Shown here one piece after another: positions 56,701 to 64,000 of a DNA stretch of 64,000 nt (position 1 is its first letter; every line of letters begins with the position of its first letter). Below the pieces are notes generated by a model. That model made no database searches. It saw only the letters and a program-made list of their open reading frames with translations, and was not told the DNA's origin. Source of the DNA: Sphingobacterium spiritivorum. Its GTDB lineage: Bacteria > Bacteroidota > Bacteroidia > Sphingobacteriales > Sphingobacteriaceae. A program made the translations under genes and the position numbers. The stretch covers positions 372,001-436,000 of the forward strand of contig NZ_CP068082.1 of NCBI RefSeq assembly GCF_016724845.1, given 5' to 3'.

Positions 56701-56875
56701 TCCGCTGATGTGGACGGTAGGTCCTTCTGCGATAGGTAACCACTCCATCAGCTTCAGTGCAGCCGGCGGTATGCTTTTCGGTGTGTTACTCGGCATTTTT
56801 ATAATCCCCGTACTCTTTATTGTGTTCAAAACACTGGATGAAAAAGTCCGCAATAAATTAAAATCTCAAGACTGA
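53723..56875 (+). CDS. RND multidrug efflux inner-membrane transporter (HAE1/AcrB type)
   Basis: A 1050-residue proton-driven exporter that works with the adaptor and channel encoded on either side. Typical two-fold architecture: an N-terminal membrane helix (RPVLATVVSILLVILGL), a large periplasmic domain with the pore signature (SYPGANSETVAKSVLLPIEE), membrane helices 2-6 with the proton-relay aspartate pair at residues 407-408 (IGIVVDDAIVVVE), the second periplasmic domain, and helices 8-12 with LLAKNAILIIEFAVQ containing the relay lysine region. The length matches AcrB (about 1049). It is followed by the channel gene after a single base. All features point to a functional pump; substrates are unknown. 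Confidence 0.97.
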   Translation: MLKTFVNRPVLATVVSILLVILGLVGLKLLPVSRFPEIAPPSVVVSLSYPGANSETVAKSVLLPIEEAINGVEDMTYIKSSASNSGSGSVQVFFKTGTNPDVASVNVQTRISKAISSIPAEVNEAGITVMPRQSGVIMTINLYSDHQDSVYDETFLQAYAQINMMRPLLRVDGVAQVSRVGARDYSMRLWLNPEKLALYTLVPQDVMDAIKDQNFEIAPGKFGETSDEAFETVIRHKGRLTQPEEFENIVIKTNKDGSVLYLKDVARIEFGATNLGSDNKVNGHPGLTLNLTQTSGSNAHDIDIAVRKTLEGMARSFPEGIKYEITYAVRDQIDESISQVKHTLFEAFILVFIIVFIFLQDFRSTLIPAIAIPVSLVGTFFFLQLFGFSLNVLTMFALVLAIGIVVDDAIVVVEAIHQKMHATGLKAREATLSTMSEITGAILSITMVMAAVFLPVGFMEGPAGIFYRQFAYTLATAILISALNALTLSPALCALLLKHSAVETGIKDGDSKFTKYKKRFFHAFNTSFERLTDRYISGVKKLIKHKPLAWGGLILITAAGIFLMVRAPKSFIPTEDDSFITYSLAMPPGASLTRTTEVLRQADSILKKREDIKGMTTVSGFNVLDGSSSPAFAAGYINMLPHAERKKIHNIEAFMDTIRKDLSQINEAKFTVFPRPTVQGFGDFAGIELVLQDRLGGDIRDFNTIADTFINEINELPEIENAYTAFKANFPQYEVNIDAVKAKTLGVDIKQLMTTIRAYFARVQAGDFSRFGRQYRVYVQADMDYRKDPESFNSIFVRNKNGEMVPVSTILTLEKVVGPETITRYNLYNAIAVNATPAKGYSTGDAMKAIQKLADDKLPVNYGFEWTGMSFEESQSGSQTILIFALSILFVYFLLAAQYESYILPWAVLLSVPVGLVGVYGTIMMVGLENNIYVQVGLIMLIGLLAKNAILIIEFAVQQRDRGLSIVEAALTGAQMRLRPILMTSLAFIAGLVPLMWTVGPSAIGNHSISFSAAGGMLFGVLLGIFIIPVLFIVFKTLDEKVRNKLKSQD

Positions 56876-56876
56876 T

Positions 56877-58349
56877 ATGATAAATAAAAACAGATATAGC
56901 TTTACGTTGATCCTGTTGCTATTCACAACTTTATTTGTTGTACAAAGCTGTAAAATAGGAGAAAAATATACGCGGCCGGACTTGAATCTGCCGGAACAAT
57001 ACCGCAGTGACACCTTAGATTATTTTGGCGATACGACGACCATAAGCCGTATTCCGTGGAGGGAATTTTTCCATGATTCGACTTTACTAGCCCTGATTGA
57101 CAGCGCACTGATCAATAATTTTGACATGAAAACCGCACTGATCAATACCCGTATTGCTAACCGTCAAATGATTCAGAACAAGGCGAATTATTTGCCTTCG
57201 GTAGAAGCCACTCTTGCAAATGCAAACAGGCAATGGCGCTCTTCTGATTTTGGAAGTGGTCCCTCCTCCCGATGGTACGACAAGAAGCAAAAAGATGCAC
57301 CGGATGACATGTTTGTTTATTTATCTCAGTTTGGTACAGAAGTACGATTCAGCTGGGAACTTGATATCTGGGGAAAAATATCCAGTCAGCAAGATCAGCT
57401 GCTGGCTCAATATCTGGACACTTATGAAGCTAAAAATGCCATACAGACCAATCTGATTTCCAGCATAGCCAAAGGTTATTTCAACCTGTTGATGCTGGAT
57501 GATAAGATCAGAGTTGCCAAACGTAATGTACAGCTCAATGACAGTACGCTACGTATGATCAGATTGCAATACGAAGCCGGAGAGATCACCGCTTTAGCGA
57601 TACAACAGACAGAATCCCAACGGTTGGTGGCCGCATCACTGGTGCCTGAACTGGAAAAAGAAATCGCTGTTCAGGAAAACGCCTTGCGTACCCTCACAGG
57701 GCAGATGCCTGACCGGATTCAGAGAGGTCAGAGTTTTGAACATCTGATTGCTGAAAATCAGGAAATATCTCTGGGATCACCATTGGAAATTGTTCGGAAC
57801 CGACCGGATATACGGAGTGCAGAATTTCAACTGATCTCTGCCAATGCACATACCAATGTACAACAGGCCATGCGATACCCGGCATTATCCATTGGCGGAT
57901 CATTGGGTGTAAATTCAATGCTACCAAAAAACTGGTTCAATATACCCGGTGCCTTGCTTGGCGGTATAAGCGGAGATCTCACAGCTCCTATCTTTAAGAA
58001 CAGGACGCTAAAGACAAATTATGAAGTGGCAAAACTGGAACGTGAAAAGGCAGAATTAGTACTGCAGCAAACAGTAGTGGAGGCTGTAAGTGAAGTTTCC
58101 AACTCCATCATCACCGTAGAAAAACAACGGGAGCAACTGGAGTTTGCAAAAAAGAGAGTATCTAATTCAGAACTGGCTGTTCGAAATGCGGGACTACTGT
58201 TCCGGAGTGGTTATGCCACCTATCTGGAGGTGATCACCGCTCAAAGCAACGCCCTTACAAGTGAACTGGATCTTGTAGAATTAAGGCAAAAACATCTTGA
58301 GTCTTATGTGGATCTGTATCGCTCTTTAGGTGGAGGATGGAAAGAATAG
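56877..58349 (+). CDS. RND efflux outer-membrane channel lipoprotein (TolC/OprM family)
   Basis: A 490-residue outer-membrane factor that completes the tripartite pump. The lipobox gives Cys25 (VVQSCKIGEKYTRPDL), and GxxYxxP after the cysteine is the NodT/OprM family hallmark. Two OEP repeats are visible: helices in the first half (ALINTRIANRQMIQNKANYLPSV), then the second-half NRPDIRSAEFQL motif (about 305-316) and a C-terminal AGYATYLEV-like segment (LFRSGYATYLEVITAQ). The ATG follows the pump stop after one base, so it is translationally coupled. The operon ends here; an 11-bp hairpin follows. Confidence 0.95.
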   Translation: MINKNRYSFTLILLLFTTLFVVQSCKIGEKYTRPDLNLPEQYRSDTLDYFGDTTTISRIPWREFFHDSTLLALIDSALINNFDMKTALINTRIANRQMIQNKANYLPSVEATLANANRQWRSSDFGSGPSSRWYDKKQKDAPDDMFVYLSQFGTEVRFSWELDIWGKISSQQDQLLAQYLDTYEAKNAIQTNLISSIAKGYFNLLMLDDKIRVAKRNVQLNDSTLRMIRLQYEAGEITALAIQQTESQRLVAASLVPELEKEIAVQENALRTLTGQMPDRIQRGQSFEHLIAENQEISLGSPLEIVRNRPDIRSAEFQLISANAHTNVQQAMRYPALSIGGSLGVNSMLPKNWFNIPGALLGGISGDLTAPIFKNRTLKTNYEVAKLEREKAELVLQQTVVEAVSEVSNSIITVEKQREQLEFAKKRVSNSELAVRNAGLLFRSGYATYLEVITAQSNALTSELDLVELRQKHLESYVDLYRSLGGGWKE

Positions 58350-58381
58350 TCATCTTATGCTACCTGTAAAATATAAGATAC

Positions 58382-58418
58382 AATAGTTTGTCCGTCTGAA
58401 GATGACAGACAAACTATT
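58382..58418. repeat. Inverted repeat after the RND operon
   Basis: AATAGTTTGTC (58382-58392) pairs with GACAAACTATT (58408-58418), with a short inner GTC/GAC stem. It lies 33 nt after the channel stop codon but has no T-tract, so it is either a weak terminator or a 3' processing hairpin. Confidence 0.5.
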
Positions 58419-58540
58419 CAAGCCCGAAGGCTCTATAAAGGAACGGAATAGTGCATATCTCATCCTTAACCTGGATCGCTTACAAAGTTTGAAATTCGTC
58501 TTCAGACAGCATGCTAAATTGATTTATCATAAAAGTTAGT

Positions 58541-58548
58541 TATCTTGC
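58541..58548 (+). promoter_or_regulatory. Possible -7 box of the hexosaminidase gene
   Basis: TATCTTGC resembles the Bacteroidota -7 box with one T fewer and lies 24 nt before the ATG at 58572. Its position also argues against translation beginning at the TTG at 58545, which it overlaps. Confidence 0.3.
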
Positions 58549-58571
58549 TGTGCAAAACAATTTTAAAATTT

Positions 58572-60857
58572 ATGAAAAAGGCTATTCCGTCCTTATTAGG
58601 TTTACTATTTTTCTTATATAGCGGCAACACCGCTATCGGGCAATCCTCATCCCGTCAACTAGACCTTATCCCCTATCCTACACAAATAGATGTCCGGCAA
58701 AGTTCCACAGCATTTAATGTGCAGAAGCTGTCCTATTACACTACAGACAGCAAGCTGTTCGGAGACGCTGAGCAATATTTAAAGCAACATATTTTTACAG
58801 GAAGTCAATGGAGCAAATCCAGTCAGAAGAATGCCAACATACAGTTGATACGGGATAAAAATATTGCTTCGGAAGGATATCATCTGAATATAGATGATAA
58901 GGGAATTCTGATAAAAGCATCTACACAGGCCGGAGCATTTTATGCTTTACAAACCTTAAAACAAATGTCTTCACTATCCGGAAACGACAATAACAAGATG
59001 TTTCCTTATGTAAAGATCAAAGATACACCTGCATATCAGTGGAGGGGCGTAGAACTGGATGTGGCACGTCACTTTTTTTCTAAAGCCTATCTTTTTAAAT
59101 TTATAGATCTTCTGGCACTGTACAAATTCAATAAGCTACACCTTCATTTGACCGATGATCAGGGCTGGCGGATAGAAATCAAGCGCTATCCCAAGCTGAT
59201 CGAAGAAGGTGCGTGGCGCACGTATAACAATCAGGATTCTGTATGTTTTGTAAAAGCCAAAGACAACCCGGATTTTAATCTGCCTGAAGAACATATACGT
59301 ATACGAAACGGAAAAGAGGAATACGGAGGGTATTATACACAAGAGGATCTGCGCGAAATCATAAAATATGCAGCGACACGTAGTGTAGAGATTATTCCTG
59401 AAATCGATATGCCGGGCCACATGATGATCGCTACCAAAGCTTATCCGGAACTCTTACTGGATGGAGCATCTTCCGGTTGGGGGACACAGTTCTCCGTACC
59501 GATATGCCCTTGTAAAGAGAGTGCATATACGTTTACACAAAATGTACTTAAGGAAGTAATAGATTTATTTCCCAGCAAATACATCCATATCGGAGCTGAT
59601 GAAGTAGAAAAAACCAGTTGGAAAGCGTCTCCGCTGTGTCAGCAACTTATGAAAGAAGAAGGTATAGCGCACCTCGAAGATTTACAAAGTTATTTTGTAG
59701 GCCGGATCAATACATTTATCCGAAAGAATAATAAAGTAGCTATTGGCTGGGATGAGATACTGGAAGGTAAATCCGATCCGAGCATGACCGTGATGTACTG
59801 GCGTGGCTGGGTCAAGGATGCACCCAACAAGGCAATTGAACGAAATCATCCTGTTATCATGACACCGACCAATCCGCTCTACTTTGATTATCTGCCTAAT
59901 AAAAGCTCTTTAGAAAGTGTTTACAAGCTGAATGTAGTCCCGGCAGATATTCCCGCAGATAAAAGATCCTTTATCCAGGGGGCTCAGGCTAATATATGGA
60001 CAGAAATTATTCCGTCAACAGATCGTTTGGAATTTATGATCCTGCCACGACTGAGCGCTCTGGCCGAACGAGTATGGTCGGACACGACCCTATTTGAGAG
60101 CTATGAAAAAAGACTGATCAATCACTATGGTATATGGAACGGTATGCAGTTGAATTACAGATTACCTGATCTGACAGGATTTTCAGAAGAACAGGTAATC
60201 GTTGACGGTACCTCTGTCTTACGTGTAGACAATCCATTGCCGGGAGCTCAGGTACATTATACTTTGGACGGAGCTGTCCCTGCAAAAGACAGTCCTGTAC
60301 TGAATAAAGAATTGAAGGTAAATATGGCAGGGAAAGTCAGGTTTGCAACAATAGCTGCTAACGGAGCAAAAAGTGAAATCTATACTGTCAATTTTAAAGA
60401 GGATGATTGGAAACAAGCTGCTGAAGTGAAACCAGAGACGCTGAAACAAGGATTAACGGCTGATTTCTTTGCAGGTACATTCCCTAATTCTCAGAAAATG
60501 ACAGGCAACATCGTACGTAGCGAAGTATTGGCAAATGTACATATTAGTGATACCGTAAAAATGGCTTCCTTCGGAACAAAAATCCGCGGATATATCCGCG
60601 TACCAAAGCAGGCTATTTATAACTTCTATCTGACTTGCGATGATGGTGGAATATTAAAAATCAACAATCAACTTGTCATCGATAACGATGGACAGCACTC
60701 TGCGGTTGTCAAAAGCGGTCAGATGGCTTTAAAAGAAGGCTTTCATGCTTTTGCAATAGATTTTATTGAAGCCGGAGGCGGATTTACACTAAAGCTGGAT
60801 TACAGTGAAGATGGCGGAGAAGTAAAACCCGTACCGGATGAATGGTTCTACCATTAA
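58572..60857 (+). CDS. Beta-N-acetylhexosaminidase, GH20, with C-terminal PA14-like domain
   Basis: Exported exo-glycosidase releasing terminal GlcNAc/GalNAc from glycans or chitin oligomers. I place the start at the ATG at 58572, giving a normal signal peptide (KKAIPSLLGLLFFLYSG, cleaved near AIGQ) and 761 residues; a TTG nine codons upstream is less likely. An N-terminal GH20b domain (about 30-150) precedes the GH20 TIM barrel (about 155-500) with HLHLTDDQGWRIEIK, IPEIDMPGHM and the catalytic pair D343-E344 in HIGADEVEKTSW. A CHB_HEX_C-like segment is followed by a PA14-like carbohydrate-binding domain (about 620-755, YLTCDDGGILKINNQ). It is a single-gene unit with a strong terminator. The cell compartment is periplasm or surface; there is no T9SS signal. 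Confidence 0.93.
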   Translation: MKKAIPSLLGLLFFLYSGNTAIGQSSSRQLDLIPYPTQIDVRQSSTAFNVQKLSYYTTDSKLFGDAEQYLKQHIFTGSQWSKSSQKNANIQLIRDKNIASEGYHLNIDDKGILIKASTQAGAFYALQTLKQMSSLSGNDNNKMFPYVKIKDTPAYQWRGVELDVARHFFSKAYLFKFIDLLALYKFNKLHLHLTDDQGWRIEIKRYPKLIEEGAWRTYNNQDSVCFVKAKDNPDFNLPEEHIRIRNGKEEYGGYYTQEDLREIIKYAATRSVEIIPEIDMPGHMMIATKAYPELLLDGASSGWGTQFSVPICPCKESAYTFTQNVLKEVIDLFPSKYIHIGADEVEKTSWKASPLCQQLMKEEGIAHLEDLQSYFVGRINTFIRKNNKVAIGWDEILEGKSDPSMTVMYWRGWVKDAPNKAIERNHPVIMTPTNPLYFDYLPNKSSLESVYKLNVVPADIPADKRSFIQGAQANIWTEIIPSTDRLEFMILPRLSALAERVWSDTTLFESYEKRLINHYGIWNGMQLNYRLPDLTGFSEEQVIVDGTSVLRVDNPLPGAQVHYTLDGAVPAKDSPVLNKELKVNMAGKVRFATIAANGAKSEIYTVNFKEDDWKQAAEVKPETLKQGLTADFFAGTFPNSQKMTGNIVRSEVLANVHISDTVKMASFGTKIRGYIRVPKQAIYNFYLTCDDGGILKINNQLVIDNDGQHSAVVKSGQMALKEGFHAFAIDFIEAGGGFTLKLDYSEDGGEVKPVPDEWFYH

Positions 60858-61183
60858 CGCCTAGTACTTTTACATTATAGCGTACCAAACAGCCTCTCCT
60901 GTAATTCAGGAGAGGCTGTTTGGTATTTAAGCCGTATCTGTTTTACAAAAATATCCAAGTACTCCCTTACTGGTATACCTCTGCTATACATTGTAAATAT
61001 TCGCTTCACTACAGAATTGCTCAATTCACAGGACTAATAAAATTTATTAGACACTTATAATTAACCAAATACAACATCTTAAAAGCAATCAACTCACAAA
61101 AACTTAATATGAAATTTGTTTAGTATTAATATACAAAGTTTAATATTGCTGTCGATATATTTAATCATACTAAACGAAGTATT
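60858..61183. other. Intergenic region between hexosaminidase and SusC-type gene
   Basis: 326 bp with a terminator at its left end (60883-60928) and AT-rich sequence after it, presumably holding the promoter of the SusC-type gene. I found no exact -7 consensus and no gene. Confidence 0.5.
60883..60928 (+). terminator. Strong terminator of the hexosaminidase gene
   Basis: A 19-bp perfect stem (60883-60901 with 60907-60925) around the 5-nt loop TAATT lies 25 nt after the stop codon and is followed by TTT. It is the longest perfect hairpin I saw in the window. Confidence 0.85.
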
Positions 61184-64000
61184 ATGAAATTAAGACCTAA
61201 TTCCGCTTTAAAGAAATCACTCTGGCTCCTTTGCGTCATGTGTGTAATTTCTATAAAAAGTTTCGGGCAGACAAAAGTAACAAAAGGAAAAATTGTAGAC
61301 TCCAGCACACAGGAAGCAATAGTGGGAGCAAGCATCCGCAACCTCAGCAGCGGCAGGATCACATCATCCGGTTCAAATGGGAGTTTCAGTATTCCGACTA
61401 CCGGAAATGACACCCTTCAGATAGCTTTTATAGGATATCTCAGCACAAAAGTAGAAGCTTTATCTCAGGAAGAACTTCTGGTAAATCTATCTGCTAATCA
61501 GGAATCCCTTGGCGAAGTAGTCGTGACTGCCTTGGGTATAAAAAAGGAAAAGCAGGCTATCGGTTATTCTGTACAGGAAGTCAAAGGCCAGGATATGGTC
61601 AAAGCGCGTGAACCAAATGCCATTGCAAATCTTGCCGGCCGGGTGTCCGGACTGACCATCACAGCCAGCACCAATCTGTTCGGAGATCCGGGAATCACAC
61701 TTCGGGGCCGGAGCAATGTGCTTATTGTAGTAGATGGTATGCCTGTAAATACAGACTCCTGGAACCTGAGTCCCGACGATATTGAATCCTACTCTGTACT
61801 AAAAGGCGCAAATGCAGCCGCACTTTACGGTAGCAGAGGTCAGAACGGGGCCATTGTCATTACCACCAAAAGAGCGAAGTCAAATGATAAAGGTTTTCAG
61901 GTAGAATTTAATTCCAGTACACAGGTACAGACAGGGTATAATGCTATTCCCAAAATACAGACAGAATACGGACCGGGAAGTAATTACGAATACGCTTTTA
62001 AAGATGGTCGCGGAGGCGGTGTGAATGATAATGATTACAATATCTGGGGTCCGCGTTTTGAAGGGCAGCCGATCACGCAGTATAACAGTCCGGTAGATCC
62101 GGTGACGGGTGAACTGATCCCACTTCCATGGACAGCCAGAGGAAAAAACAATCTCAAAAATTTTCTTCAGAATGGTATCTTAAGTACAAATAATCTTGCT
62201 CTTTCGACCAAAGGCGAGAATGGAGATATCCGGATTTCTATTTCACAGATGTATCAGAAGGGAACCACGCCAAACACCAAACTTGGGGGAACTAATGTCA
62301 GCATTACGGGAGGGATAAATGCCGGTGAAAAATTACGTTTTGATGCCAGTATCAACTACAACAAACAGTATTCTCCAAATTATCCCAATCTAAGCTACGG
62401 CCCGCATAATCCCATTTATATCCTTACCCTATGGGGAGGTGCCGATTACGACATCAATGATCTCAAAAACTACTGGCAACCCGGCAAAGAGCAGGTGCAA
62501 CAGTACAACAGAGAGTATACGATCTATGATAATCCATGGATGACAGCTTATGAAAATCTGCGTACCTACGACAAAGACGACATCTATGGGCATCTGACCA
62601 TGAACTACAAACTAAGCAACAAGCTGTCTGCCGGTGCCCGCACTAGCGTGAGTACCTGGAACAGGAACCGAACCATCAAAATTCCTATTTCAGCAAACTT
62701 ATACGGTTATGATATCGGAGGTAGCCGTGTTGGCGGATATCATGAGACATATGACACCTTCTGGGAGAATAATACTGAAGTGTCCCTCAAATATCAGGAT
62801 CGCCTTCATGAGGATATAGGATTCAATGCTTCTGTATTGGGAAATCTGCGTACTGTCGGTGTAAAATCCTTATTTTCAAGGACAGACAGAGGTCTGACAG
62901 TACCGGGTGTATACGATCTAAGCAATTCGGTTATGCCTACCATCGCAAAGAATGACAGAGCCTCCAGACAGGTAGCCAGTGTATATGGATTTGCGGATAT
63001 TGATTACAGAAATATGCTTTACCTGAGTCTTACGGGGCGAGTAGATAAGTCTTCGACTATGCCGCTTAAAAACAATACTTATTTTTATCCGTCCGCATCC
63101 CTGAGTGCTATAGTATCAGAAATGGTTGATTTGCCAGCAGTGTTTTCTTCATTAAAAGCAAGAGGTGCATATGCTGACGTGGCAAGTGATTTTGTCAATG
63201 AAACTGATCAATATAACATCTATAAGCTTCTCCCTTTTTACAGTAACTACGGACGTTGGGCCAATTCGTATACGGGTGTAACCTATACGGATGTTCTCCC
63301 CAATCCGGATTTGGTTGCTGAGCGTGTACGCACATTTGAGTTAGGTCTGGAAGCCCGCTTTTTCAATGGTCGCCTGGGCCTGGATGCTGCTGTATTCCGC
63401 AATCTGGAAGGCCCGCGCATCATTGAACTTTCTACTTCCATCAGCAGTGGTGTCCGTGCCCGTCAGACCAATGGTCTTACCCTGCTTCGCAAAGGTCTGG
63501 AAGTAAGCATCACCGGAACTCCTGTCAAAAAGGAACATTTCTCCTGGGATCTTGTCCTGAATGCATCGACCAATCATGCCTGGTTAAACAATATAGATGG
63601 CGTACAAACCCGCTATGGCAACATACGTGTAGGCGAACGCTGGGACAGCTATTATGTTCGCGATTTTCAGAAAGATAATCAGGGAAATCTGATTGTCGGC
63701 ACCAATGGCCTCCCGGCTTACAACCCATACCTCAGTAAAATCGGCTACAGCGACAATAACTTTGCACTCAGTCTCAACAACAGCTTCCGATACAAAACCA
63801 TTGGACTTAGTTTTCTGGTAGACGGGCGCTTTGGAGGATTGATAAACAATGTCCAGGATGCCAAACAATGGGGATCCGGAACCCATCCGGAGTCTGCAAA
63901 CGAATACCGCTATAAAGACTGGCAAAACAGAGATGTAGACAACTACAAAGGCAGCGTCATGACCAACGGACAAAAGATAGTCAGTGGACAGTTAAGTACC
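61184..64000 (+). CDS. SusC/RagA-family TonB-dependent receptor, partial (3' end outside window)
   Basis: Open from the ATG at 61184 to the window end (939 codons, no stop). The signal peptide ends near SIKSFGQ (about residue 29). A carboxypeptidase-regulatory-like domain follows (KIVDSSTQEAIVGASIRN, about 35-110), then a TonB-linked signature EVVVTALGIKKEKQAIGYS (about 112-130) and a plug with LRGRSNVLIVVDGMPV and VLKGANAAALYGSRGQNGAI, which defines the SusC/RagA subfamily. The rest is beta-barrel. A susD-like gene is expected just past the window. The EVVVTALGIKKE form differs from the VVVVGYGVRKR form of the first receptor. It may form part of a glycan locus with the hexosaminidase upstream, though a strong terminator separates them. 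Confidence 0.93.
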   Translation, partial: MKLRPNSALKKSLWLLCVMCVISIKSFGQTKVTKGKIVDSSTQEAIVGASIRNLSSGRITSSGSNGSFSIPTTGNDTLQIAFIGYLSTKVEALSQEELLVNLSANQESLGEVVVTALGIKKEKQAIGYSVQEVKGQDMVKAREPNAIANLAGRVSGLTITASTNLFGDPGITLRGRSNVLIVVDGMPVNTDSWNLSPDDIESYSVLKGANAAALYGSRGQNGAIVITTKRAKSNDKGFQVEFNSSTQVQTGYNAIPKIQTEYGPGSNYEYAFKDGRGGGVNDNDYNIWGPRFEGQPITQYNSPVDPVTGELIPLPWTARGKNNLKNFLQNGILSTNNLALSTKGENGDIRISISQMYQKGTTPNTKLGGTNVSITGGINAGEKLRFDASINYNKQYSPNYPNLSYGPHNPIYILTLWGGADYDINDLKNYWQPGKEQVQQYNREYTIYDNPWMTAYENLRTYDKDDIYGHLTMNYKLSNKLSAGARTSVSTWNRNRTIKIPISANLYGYDIGGSRVGGYHETYDTFWENNTEVSLKYQDRLHEDIGFNASVLGNLRTVGVKSLFSRTDRGLTVPGVYDLSNSVMPTIAKNDRASRQVASVYGFADIDYRNMLYLSLTGRVDKSSTMPLKNNTYFYPSASLSAIVSEMVDLPAVFSSLKARGAYADVASDFVNETDQYNIYKLLPFYSNYGRWANSYTGVTYTDVLPNPDLVAERVRTFELGLEARFFNGRLGLDAAVFRNLEGPRIIELSTSISSGVRARQTNGLTLLRKGLEVSITGTPVKKEHFSWDLVLNASTNHAWLNNIDGVQTRYGNIRVGERWDSYYVRDFQKDNQGNLIVGTNGLPAYNPYLSKIGYSDNNFALSLNNSFRYKTIGLSFLVDGRFGGLINNVQDAKQWGSGTHPESANEYRYKDWQNRDVDNYKGSVMTNGQKIVSGQLST

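Noticed and set aside
58545..58571. TTG start for the hexosaminidase nine codons upstream
   Set aside because: It would precede the signal peptide with LCKTILKF, overlaps a possible -7 box, and the ATG at 58572 gives a normal signal peptide.

Overview
The window looks like chromosomal DNA of a Bacteroidota member, most likely Sphingobacteriaceae (Sphingobacterium/Pedobacter-like). The reasons are SusC/SusD pairs, type IX secretion (T9SS) cargo with gliding-motility-type C-terminal domains, PorP/SprF barrels, membrane-bound AraC regulators, TAnnTTTG-type -7 boxes, absence of Shine-Dalgarno sequences and moderate-to-low GC. I assigned the taxon from gene content only, without any database search. 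I saw no tRNA, rRNA, CRISPR array, insertion sequence or prophage.

Layout from left to right. (1) 1-2442: the infC end of a translation operon with thrS upstream (minus strand); infC appears to use a TTG start. (2) 2459-10318: a small polysaccharide-utilisation locus on the minus strand: a beta-helix lyase-like lipoprotein with its own terminator, then susC and susD behind a perfect LacI-family operator palindrome. (3) 10319-13936: a 1205-residue T9SS surface protein without dedicated secretion partners nearby. (4) 14145-14768: queE on the plus strand, bounded by strong terminators. (5) 15050-27555: operon A (minus): a 3155-residue repeat adhesin, a PorP/SprF-like barrel and a PorE-like TPR/PD40/OmpA protein. 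(6) 28161-31824: three AraC-type regulators, two of them polytopic membrane proteins with overlapping genes and one a TPR-sensor protein. (7) 32205-34681: a KefF/KefC-like potassium efflux pair. (8) 34865-51778: operon B (minus): a 4628-residue adhesin with the same two partner genes, ending at a strong terminator. (9) 52466-58349: a complete RND efflux operon (adaptor lipoprotein, inner-membrane pump, outer-membrane channel) on the plus strand. (10) 58572-60857: a GH20 beta-hexosaminidase with a PA14 domain. (11) 61184-64000: a second SusC-type receptor running off the window end.

The most interesting content is the pair of three-gene cassettes A and B. Each gives a giant T9SS type-B adhesin its own outer-membrane barrel and its own peptidoglycan-binding periplasmic protein. 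The barrels and periplasmic partners are clear paralogues, and the two adhesins have closely similar C-terminal sorting domains, but the exposed parts of the adhesins are unrelated repeat architectures. This suggests a duplicated export-and-anchor module onto which different surface fibres have been placed. Three adjacent membrane-linked AraC regulators lie between the cassettes and may control them. The third T9SS protein (10319-13936) shares its N-terminal head domain with adhesin A, has a divergent C-terminal domain and no partners of its own, so it may borrow those of A or B.

Most of the extra reading frames inside the giant genes are strand shadows of their low-complexity repeats and are not listed. 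Promoter and operator calls were made by eye and are tentative.
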